Shown one piece after another: positions 1 through 9,886 of a stretch of 48,224 nt of DNA. How positions within the stretch are numbered: position 1 is the first letter of the stretch; every line of letters starts with the position of its first letter. Origin of the DNA: Tetrahymena elliotti 4EA. Lineage: Eukaryota; Ciliophora; Oligohymenophorea; Hymenostomatida; Tetrahymenidae. Under the pieces are notes generated by a model that was not told the DNA's origin, made no database searches, and saw nothing but the letters and a program-made list of their open reading frames with translations. The translations under genes and the position numbers were made by a program. The stretch spans positions 405,200 through 453,423 of the forward strand of contig JH720299.1 in assembly GCA_000231825.2 (NCBI GenBank), given 5' to 3'.

Positions 1-380
1 TAAATAAATTTCATTGCTAAATATTTTATTAAATTACGATAGGTTAAGATTCAAAGATGTGATATTTTAGCACTTCTCCAAACTCAATCCAATATTCCTA
101 GCTCCATATTCTCCAAGCCTATTATTCCTATTATGAAAATAATCAAGAATTTATTTGAATTTTTTTGTGTTGAAAATAATGAATGAATGAATAAAAATAA
201 GTAAATTCAATCAATTTTTTTTCTAAAGTTAAATAAATTTCATAGTTAAATATTTTATTAAATTACATTAGGTCAAGATTCAAAGATGTGATATTTTGAC
301 ACTTCTCCAAACTCAATCCAATATTCCTAGCTCCATCTGCTCCAAGTTCATTCAACCTATTACGAAAAGAAATAGAATTT
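1..380 (-). repeat. tandem exon-plus-intron duplication, 229-bp unit
   Basis: Positions 1-150 and 230-380 are near-identical direct copies offset by 229 bases. They cover both an LRR exon (38-127 and 267-356) and the following intron. Two more diverged exon units lie at 487-576 and 661-750, where the intron ends still match but the repeat sequence has drifted. Confidence 0.85.
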
Positions 381-3300
381 ATTTAAATATAAAGAATAAA
401 TAAAAATGAGTAAATTCTTAAAATAAAAAAATTGAATGAATATTTAATATTTATCAACATAATAAAATAATATTTCAATAAATTACCCTAAATAAAGATG
501 CAATTCAGTAATGCTTTAAAGCCATCTAAAAGATTCTCCAATTTTTTTTGCTCCTTCTTGATCAATTTTATTCTGGCTAAATAAACATATTATTAAAACA
601 ATAAAATTTGTATTAATATTTAATATGTTTCAACATTCAAAAAATATTTCAATAAATTACCTTAAATCTAGATGCAGTTGAGTAATATTATTATTTCTTT
701 TCAAAAATTTTCCAATTTTTTTTACTTCTTCATCTCTGATTACATTCAACCTAAATAAATATGTTTAAGAATAAATAACGAAAAAAAAAATATTGATTGC
801 ATTTTGAAGCAAATTTAAAATTTTATTTTAAGATTTCTCCATACTTCAAAAATAACAACTATAAAATTACCCGAAAGATTTAGCTCTAATTTGTAATAAT
901 AATTCTTGATTGTAATTTGAACTTTATTTGCTAAGATTTTAATCTGTATATTTAGCTAAAATTTGAACAAAAATGGTGTTTAAATATTGAATAATAATTT
1001 CTTATTTTTTTTGTATTACAGTTTCATTAAAGAATTGTAATTTTTTCTGATTTATTGTATTGATAGAATACTTGTCTTTGTATTGAGTCTACCTTTAATT
1101 AATTAATTGTTATTCTTAAAACATCAAGTTATCTTAATTAATTTTGCAAAACATTTTTTCATATTTGGTTATCAACTTATTTATTTCTTCTAAACCTTCT
1201 TTTTCAAAGATGTAAACATTCTTTTACAATAAACATTATAAGATGTAATATAATTTTTGTGCCTCTCTATCCTATGAAATTTCTAAGTGATCGTTTAATT
1301 TAATTTAGGTGAAGTATTTAAGAATTATCTTAGGTAAAATAGTAATCTCATTCTCATATTTAAAGTAAAATCCCACATCTAAATACTGAGCCTTTTTAAA
1401 CAAGAAATCATATAAGTATAAACCTACTTATTCAAGCAATTTTTTATACTTCTTAGATTCATTTTTTATTTTAATTTCATAGATTTATTTGATCAAATCA
1501 TAGAGTATTGAGTCATAAATGTTTTCCTTTCTTAAATATCTTAATAGTTTTGTTGTCAATTTAAAATTGATTTTATCCTTCTAATTTTATTTCATTTAAA
1601 TGCCAAATTCTTTAAAAATGTATTTTACATCATCAGATCTATTTAACAAAAGTTCAAAAATATTAATTTTCAATTTCGTTATTTGTTCATCATCTTTTTA
1701 TGTTAAAAAGCTAATTAAACTAAGTAGTTATTTTTACAAATTAGAATCAAGACTTATTTCATTTTTCTTTGTTAAAACTTTAATCATAATTGTGATTGAT
1801 TAAATGATTGCACCTAAATATTGATCATTTTCTTTCTGTAACTATTCATTTCCTAAATAATTTGATAAGCATTAAATAGCTTGAAGATATTACTTTCTTT
1901 TGTACAAAATTAAACTTTTAGCTTAAACAGCTTTCATTATCAATTTATTTAAGTAGGTTTAATCAATATTTTTAAAGGTGTTTTCTTAGACAATTTGAAG
2001 AGCTAATTCGGAATACCAATATTCAGATTCATACTAAAATATCTTGCTTTACCTTTTTATGGTTAAAGACAATTCTATTTAGCTTAAATATTTTTCCAAG
2101 AATTAATCTATTTCCTTATTCTTTTTAGAAGTGGAAAGGCATTTTATCAATTTTCTTTGAAATTCAAATAAGCCATTCTAATTTTAATCATTATAGTTAA
2201 AGCCTAAAAGCTCATCATCAACAAATGAGCATAATTTTATCTAAATTTCTTCATATATATTTTATCTCATCAAGAGTTCCTTTAAAACTTTTGCTACATA
2301 ATGTATTTCTCTTTAAATTTAAGAGCAAACATTATCTTAATCTTTAGGCTAGCACCTTGAAAATTATTTTTATAAATCTTATTCTTTCGTAGACATATTA
2401 TTTGAATTATTTTATGTTTTTTTCATAAGATACTGAATCAATACTGATAACCTTTGAAGAATATCAAATATTAAAGTTAAAACTTAACTCAAATTCAAAT
2501 TTGTTTAGAAATTAATTTCATCTTCTAAACTCTTTAAGGTCATTTTCTTACTCAAGATAAAATACTTATCATCGTTTATTTTATTTTTTAGCAAAAAAAA
2601 GCAAGTAAAGTGTTACATGTTTTGTGCTTCAAAATATCTCTATAAGTACTTAATTTCTTATTACTACCTCTCGAAATCTGTAATTTAAATAATCTTGTAC
2701 TTTACAAAACTTAATTCATTTAATTCATTAGCTGCTGCTACATATACCCCGTTTCCTAAATTTGTAGGATTATTCTCTTTCAGTATCAAACCTAATAAAT
2801 CTTATAAACCTTTATCAACATTATTGTTATTTGTTATTGAATCTGAAATTTTTTCATTTAAATTACCAGCCTAACATTCAATGATTACTTTTTAAGATTT
2901 TTCAAATTATTTATCTATTCCATTTAAACTTTATTCTTCACCTTATTTTTCAACTTTAAAGATCTCACTTAGTTTTTGATGAATATTTTTTAAATGACCA
3001 TGTTCAATGGCACTCAATTCTTTCATATTAGAGATTATTGATTTACTCTCTTAACCTTTTAGTTTTTCTAAATGTATTGTATTAGCATCATAAAAAAATT
3101 CGTTCTTTTTCTGATCGAAAATATATTTTTCTTATTCATCAGTTCTACCTAGATCATAAATGCCACTGATTTGTTTCTAACTAGATAAGTTTTAATGCTA
3201 CTTATTGCTGTTGAAATATGTATTATTTTAAGAACTGATATTAGAGATTATTGATTGATTATCTTAACCTTTTATTTTTTCTTAAGGTATTGCTTTATCT

Positions 3301-3461
3301 TCATAAAAAAATTCATTCTTTTCCTGATCGAAAGTTTTTTTTTCCTATGCTTGGCTTCCACCTAGCAATTTTTTTTCAACTAATCTTGAATTTGCCTTTC
3401 TCAAATACTTTTCAAGACAAGATTACTGATTAATTAATTTCACATTTTTTAATTTATTCAT
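1..3461 (-). CDS. LRR protein with partial kinase-like N-lobe (3' end outside window)
   Basis: Exons on the minus strand: 3461-871, 750-661, 576-487, 356-267, 127-38, then off the edge. All introns seen are phase 2 and begin GTAATT. The first exon encodes 863 residues, starting at MNKLKNVKLI. Around residues 235-330 it reads like a protein-kinase N-lobe (a VKYKII lysine strand, a QQQEIKYLQ helix with a possible alpha-C glutamate, then a hinge-like strand), but I see no HRD or DFG motif after it. A mainly helical region follows. Each later exon is exactly 90 bases and encodes one ribonuclease-inhibitor-type leucine-rich repeat with the pattern GAxxIGxxLxxCxNITxLxLxL. From general knowledge, ciliates have a large family of kinase-plus-LRR proteins; placing this gene there is inference. 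If the first intron were not spliced, the frame would stop at TGA 846-848. An internal repeat lies near the N-terminus. The start could be further upstream if the neighbouring ORF is joined by an intron. Confidence 0.75.
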
Positions 3462-3570
3462 TTTAACTTAAGAAAAACCCTTTGGAAGTTTTTCATTTGA
3501 TTTTATTTGTTTTCTTATTGGCAGTTATTACATTTCTAATAGATTCAATATTTTGTTAAAATCCTTTGAT

Positions 3571-5262
3571 TCAAAAATCTTATGATTCATTCCTGAATAT
3601 TTGCTAAAAAATACAAAAAAAATTATTGAAAAAGATATTTTATTTAATAGATTTTAAAAAGTAGGAGTATTTTTATAATTAACAAAATGAATCATTTTTC
3701 TACATTTTAATGACATGACTAAAAATTTCAAAAGTTGATTTAAATTTATTAAAAGCCTCTTTTATCTTTTCTCTTTATATATAGAAATGTATTTTTGGGC
3801 TTGAAATTTTAAGCAAAGAATTAACCAATTAACCAATGAGTAAAATGCTTATTTCATAAAGAAGAAAATCTTGAACAAATTAAATCAAATATTGTTTTTA
3901 TCTAAATTTAAATAAAATTGAAAAAAGAAAGAAATACTAGAAAATATCAACTTCGTCTCTGATTTTTACGGATCTTTTTCGTTTTAGTACATATTGATCT
4001 TCTTTTTTTACTTAAGCAAATTCAGCAATTAGTTATTAATTTCTTTTTGAATATTCACGAGAGAAAGCTTCTTAAAAATTAACTCCACAATATTGTCTTT
4101 TTGGTGCCTCCTAGATTCGCTTTCTTATTTTTGGAAAAAAATCCGCTGAAGAAATTCCTCCAGGAGATCGACATTGTTGTTGAATTATATTGATGAGTTC
4201 AAATCCTTTTGAAATATTCCAGATTTTACAAGTGAATTCTTTCTAACTCATTGAAAGATACTTTTTATTCCCAGAAAAAGCAACTGAATGAATCCAACTA
4301 GTACGCCCTTGATTAGGAAGTTCAAATTATGTTTTTATATTCCAGATTTTAATATCCTACTGATACTGATTTTTTTTATTAAAATCATCTAGAAATTCAG
4401 GAGAGTAGTAAGGTACTTATCCCTCAGTTTTACTCTTGTTATTTAATTTATAGCCTTTGAATTATTCAGCAGATTAACTTATCTAATTCAATGCATCATC
4501 TTCATCATCTTCGAAAATTCTTATTAGACAGCCCTTTATCTTACTTTTTTAGAAACATAGCTAAATATAAAGATTTAGATTCTAAGCTTATGGAATCATA
4601 TTGGAAGAAGGATTTGAATAATTACAAAATTGCTCCTAACTTTCGTAAACACTGTCAAAGTAAAATTCTTATGTTTGCTACTCATATTCATCATACTCTT
4701 AAAATATTTCATTTTGAACTACAAATTAATGCTCTAAGTATTAGTCACTACATTCTAATTAGCTCTCAGCTTCTATGTGGTGATTGTTTTAACAATAAGA
4801 ATGATTCTAATTTGATTGAGTGCTACTACTATCTTAGTAATTAGAATTAGATAAATCAATTTACTGTTCAGCTAAGCATGGGATCCCTCGAAACAAAGAA
4901 TTTACATCTTTATCTAAGGTATTTTATTTATCCTAAAACTTCATTAAATTGATAGTTTGAGATATTAAATCATAAGTTAGCTACTCTTAACTTAACGCAT
5001 CCATCTAAATTTGACTGATTTAACTACATTGATTGTCGCTATCAAAGTTCTATCCATTACCAATAATTTCTTTCTCTATTTTGTTATCTAATTTGATGTA
5101 TTTTATTGAACAACCATGCAAATTTTCAGAAGAAAGAAAGATGCTTCTTTCCTGTTAATAAATTTCTGAGATAGAGATACCTACATCTATTATAATCTGA
5201 TCAATCAGTTTCCCTGTGTCTTTAATTTAATCTTATTTTATATCTTGAAAATTCATTTCCAT
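3571..5262 (-). CDS. Hypothetical protein with two WD40-like repeats
   Basis: An uninterrupted frame (TGA-only code) of 563 residues begins MEMNFQDIKQDQ and ends at TGA 3571-3573. Residues 1-290 are Q/S/N-rich without a domain I recognise, including an acidic stretch FEDDEDDA. Residues about 300-356 hold two WD40-like strands, with DIKIWNIK and CKIWNISKGFEL as the WD ends and SVAFSGNKKYLSM between them. A complete propeller needs about seven repeats, so this is either a partial propeller or a decayed family member. The last 80 residues or so are very hydrophobic and AT-biased (from YFFLFSILFK), and may be intron or 3' UTR read as protein. The LRR gene starts 109 bases downstream on the same strand, and the two ORFs may be one gene joined by an intron I could not place. 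Confidence 0.5.
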
Positions 5263-6419
5263 TTTCGTTTTTTGAATTTTAAATTATCTACTTTTTTTAC
5301 AAAGTGCTGAATATTAATTAGTTGGTTGGTTTATTGCTATTTCCTATGATTTTTTTTTATCTAATTTTTAGATCTTATATTATTTAAGGAAAAAAATTCA
5401 AAACAATAATGATTAAATTAATGGAGCTATTGTTTCTTTTCAATCATCAAATTGCTATTTGACTCACAGAAAAAACAATTCATTATTTAAAAAAATTAGT
5501 GTGAATCATATTAAAAAATGTTTGGTATTTGAATTATTTAAATTCTCTTTTTCAAAATATTTTGAATAAAACTTTTGCTACATATTTTAACTTATTAACT
5601 TGATCTTTGAATACTGACTATTAAAGCATAAACTAAAAATTATTCAATAAAATAAATATTTAATACTTCAAATTTATTAAATTTGTTTTTTAATTAAAAT
5701 TTACACTAAAGGTAAAATAAAAGAAATTCAAATAAACTAATTTTTAAAAAGATAAATCTTACTTCAAAGTTAGTAAACTATCAATTTATCTTTCCATCTT
5801 AGGAATACTTTACTATTTTTATCAAAAAAACTTTATTAAAAAATTTTTAAAAAGAAAAAAAGTTGAATATTAAGAATTTATTCTTAGTTATTTAGTGTTT
5901 TAACAAACAGTAATTTAAATTAGAATATTAGCCTCAATATTTGCATCAAATACTAAATATTGTCTCATGTTTAAAATAATAATAAAAAAAAAATTTAATT
6001 AAAGAAATGAGTTATTTTTGCAAAGAATTATTTTCAAAATAATTTAATTGTTCTCTATTTAAATATTTTATTTTAATAAGGTGTATCATAGTATCTTATT
6101 TATTAATAAAATATGTATGGCTATAAATACAGATCAAAAAAGTGTTTTTGTAATATCTTCAATATGATTGATTTTTAAAAATAGATGATATAAAGAAAAA
6201 AATTCAAATTTAATATTAATAATAAAAAACATAGAAATATTTTTGCAACTCAAAGTTGAGATAATTTAATAAATCATCGTGATTGATTTCAAAGTTCAAG
6301 ATATTGAAACATTTAATTATAATAGCACCATTAATATTTTCGAACGAATATCTGTTTTATAAGGACTGATTTTTAAGTTTTTAAATTGTTTTATTTTCAA
6401 ATTATATATATATATATGT

Positions 6420-6448
6420 AGTACCCTAGGGTACTGTCTTTTCAAGAC
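6420..6448. repeat. Perfect 16-bp palindrome followed by a short hairpin
   Basis: 6420-6435 is a perfect palindrome centred on CCTAGG. Immediately after it, 6436-6448 forms a 5-bp stem (GTCTT/AAGAC) with a 3-base loop. The pair sits between an (AT) run ending TATATGTAG and CTACCTATATACA, which are themselves nearly complementary. It could fold as a cruciform. No function is evident. Confidence 0.8.
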
Positions 6449-6638
6449 TACCTATATACATGAATACTAACAAGTAAATCTGTATTTAACTTTTATACTT
6501 ATTTTTTTTAATTTTTTGTAACTTCACACCCTAATTTTATTTTTATAAGTTTTTAAATTATTTCTAAAAAAAGAAAAAATTGATACAAATACATAAATTG
6601 TAAAAGAAATTATTCAAGGTAATGAATTACGGAGCATA

Positions 6639-6654
6639 TGTGTGTGTGTGTGTG
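6639..6654. repeat. (TG)8 microsatellite
   Basis: Eight uninterrupted TG dinucleotides stand out in a sequence otherwise almost free of G and C. Confidence 0.95.
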
Positions 6655-7121
6655 TATTCTTATTTTTATATTATTCTATTAAATTCAAGCATTTATTATT
6701 TTTATTTACAGTAGAGATGTATTATGTATTACGGATCTGATCTGGGGACAAGTAGATATATGTATTTAATTTATTGATAAATAATAAAAATAATGTTTTA
6801 ATTTTAAAATGAATTTAATCCATTAATATTTAATTTAGATTAAAGAAACTAAAAAATAATATTTGATAAACAAATTTCCTTAATGCAATGATGAGCTTAT
6901 TGTATCTATCATATAAATTTTGAAAAAAGAAACTTATCAGTTTGTTATTTATAATTATTATTTAAGTGTTTATTTATTAAATATTGTTTGTTGCTTAACG
7001 AATTAAAAACAGAGAGACAGGATAATTATTTATAATTTTTTGTAGAAAAGATTCAATTAATACGAGAAGTTTAGACTTAGAATTAATTAGCTAAGAGTAT
7101 ATACAGATATTTTTAGGGTGA

Positions 7122-9116
7122 ATGTCAGTGACTGTCAAGTAAAATAAATCAATTAGAAATTTTAAGGATACCTTTTGGCTTAAAATAAGAGATGAATTGA
7201 GGATTTATGTGATTTAAGAAAAGAGACCTAAAAAGATATTGAAATTATATGAATTAGGAGAAGAGGATGTGTCTGTTGATAGAAAGAAAATAAGATAATG
7301 GAGTGAATAGGCAGAAATACTTGTGAATGAAATTATGGAGAATGGTTATGCTGATTTCATTTGCAATAAAGAGCATATTTTGGAAGTTTTCAAAAACATT
7401 AATTTTGTGAAATTGTAAATAAATGAAATGGATGAAGAATTACTTAAATTTCCTAATTTAGAAATACTGAATTTGAATAAGAATATTATTAAGACAGTTG
7501 AGAACATTCCGAAGAATCTCAAAGAATTGCATTTATTTTCTAATCACATAACTGAAATTAGTCCAAGATTAAAGGCAGGTTCTAGTAATTTGCTCTATTT
7601 AGGATTAGGATATAATTAAATGAGGGATAAAGCTATTATCAGTATTAGTCGCTACTTTCCTTAATTGGTCGCTTTAGATATTTCAAATAATTTTTTTGAA
7701 GACATTGAATTAGTTTTAGAAAATGTTGAAAAATTCCAAAATCTCAAGTTGTTTAATGGTCATGGAAATCCTATTTGTTTATTATCAAGTTATAAAAGAA
7801 GTTTTATTTATGCATTACCTGATTTATAAATGATAGATAATAAGCCAATAACACCAAGTGATAAGGAAGTCTCTTCTGAAACCAATAATTTAAAGTCTCC
7901 TAATTAAAATGCAAGCAATAATAAAACTGAATATCTTTAAGATGCTAAATAAGATAGCTAAAAACCTTCAGTTCATGATTTTCAAACAATTTAAAACCAT
8001 CCAAACCATTCATTTAAATTAAGATTTGCTATTAATACTCTTGAAAATCTTCCTGAAGGAATTATTTTGGATAAATCTTCATACCCTAAATATGATGAGA
8101 AGCCAGAGAGTTTTTAAACATGTTATTATACCAAAATAGAATTAGATGCATTTGAAGATCCAAGTTAGAATGTCATTGATTCTCGTCCTAAAGTTATAGA
8201 AAGGTTGCATAGAATCAGAGAATAAAAAGTTAAAGAAAGATTAGAATATATTAAAAAGCAGGAAGATGAATTGAAAAAGCAATAAGAATTATAAGCATAG
8301 CAAGTTCTCCTAGCATAATAACAATAATAAGCAGGTAAAAAAGGAGCTGCAAAAGCACCAGCCCCAGCTAAAAAAGATGCCAAAGATACTGGAAAAATTG
8401 ATATTCCACCTGAAATCCCTCCTGTTAATCCTAATTTAGAGGGCCGTGCTTTATCAGAAGATATCTGTAAAGATGATGATATTTTCCGTGTTGACATGCA
8501 AATTGATTTTGACGTAGTTTTACCTGTTAATACTAGAGTTAGAGATTTTTTTAGAAAAGGAATGATTGTCAGATTATTTAAAAGTGAGCCTATTATGGTT
8601 CAAGTAGCAGAAGGAGATGATGAAAAATAACCTTAAATTAATTAAGAAACAGGATTTCCTGTTCTCCAAGAAATTTTAATTGGTGTATTCAAGGTAGATT
8701 TAGAGCAATTCCTTAATGATGGGACTCTCCCTCGTATAAGCCAATTCAAATACCCTATTTTCTATGACAATGTTTTGAAAGTACCAGAATTCTTTTACCC
8801 ATTTGAAGATGAGTAAAAGCTCATACAAAAACACAATGATATCATAAAAGAATTGCTTAAAAAGCAAGAAGATGCTGAAAAGCCTCCTGAGCCTGAGGTA
8901 GTTGACCCAAAAAAGAAAGATCCCAAAAAGAAAGAAGTTAAAAAGGTTGACAAAAAACCTCCACCAAAAAAAGGAGGCAAAGAAGAAGAAGTTAAAAAAG
9001 TAGTCCCTCTGTCAACATTCCCTGCTCATAGCAGACAATATCTCTTCGTAGACAAAGAAAATATTTATTTACCTCTCAGAAAATTACAAATATCTACTCT
9101 TGTTCAAATCTATTGA
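7122..9116 (+). CDS. LRRC43: LRRC43-like leucine-rich repeat ciliary protein
   Basis: Single-exon frame of 664 residues. The ATG at 7122 is directly preceded by an in-frame TGA (7119-7121), which fixes the start; the stop is TGA 9114-9116. Residues about 100-215 carry SDS22-type leucine-rich repeats (FPNLEILNLNKN, LKELHLFSNHITEI, NLLYLGLGYNQM, LVALDISNNFFEDIE, LKLFNGHGNPICLL) with the LRR cap and loop arrangement I recognise from animal LRRC43. After the repeats come a disordered segment, a Gln-rich helix, an Ala/Pro/Lys-rich stretch around 405-425, a beta-rich domain and a strongly Lys-rich segment around 585-630. Similar C-terminal Lys-rich stretches occur in animal LRRC43, a protein of motile cilia. 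Assignment to the axoneme is inference from that family. The shadow frames inside the Lys-rich stretch are not genes. Confidence 0.8.
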
Positions 9117-9886
9117 AACCATTCAAATTTTTATTTTGTTTTAAAATAAATTAAAATGAATGAATGAATTTAAAAACCGTTATTTATTTTTTTCATGTTA
9201 TTGTAAAAGTTCACTTTGGCAATTTAATAAAATATTATTTCTGTTTTCAATTTATTTTACAAATCTTGACAAAAGTAGAGTCATTTTAAAATGTGTTAAA
9301 TTTTATATTTTAATTAAATCAGGATATATATTTTAATGAATATTTTTGTAAAAGAAATCTTTAGGTGTTTGAAATAGGTTTTTAGACTCTAAATTGCGTT
9401 TATGAAATATTTATTTTGCTCTAGAGGATTAAAAACAATATGAAATAGAATTGAAGAAGGTCAAAATTGAATGGAGAATGGGAAAGAATGTATGAAATAT
9501 GTACTTATGTATGTATACAATAATTTGTGTGTGAAATAATAAAATATTTGGATATTGGTTGCTTTAATTATATATAAATAATATTTATTTGTTTGTTTAT
9601 TATTCTGATTATTTAATAGGTTAGAATGATAATACTAAATTCATAGCAAATATTTTTAAATTTATTTATGTTTGATTTTATAATAGTTATTATTTGTTTA
9701 TTCAAGTAATTTATTTAAGTTTGAAAATGCCATTATTTATTTATTTATCTTATAATCAATCAATCAACATCATATTGTGAGCTTAATTTAATAAACAATT
9801 TTTATTTATCAAATCTGGTTTAGGTTTGACGACTCTTGGTTGAGGTGAGGTTAGTTGTTATTAGTAATAATCTAAAAGGAATAGAA
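9117..9886. other. Intergenic between convergent genes
   Basis: 770 bases of AT-rich sequence between the 3' ends of the LRRC43-like gene and ADA2, with short TGAA repeats just after 9150. I see no gene, RNA or strong inverted repeat. Confidence 0.7.

Larger units (their letters stand above)
5263..7121. other. Intergenic, AT-rich, between divergent genes
   Basis: This is the presumed shared upstream region of the minus-strand WD40 ORF and the plus-strand LRRC43-like gene. It holds poly-A/T tracts, the nested palindrome at 6420-6448 and a TG microsatellite at 6639-6654. I see no gene. Confidence 0.7.

Noticed and set aside
8165..8980. Minus-strand frames in the Lys/Pro-rich part of the LRRC43-like gene
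   Set aside because: Gly/Phe/Ser-rich antisense of AAA/AAG/GAA codons; the plus-strand frame is continuous and matches a family.
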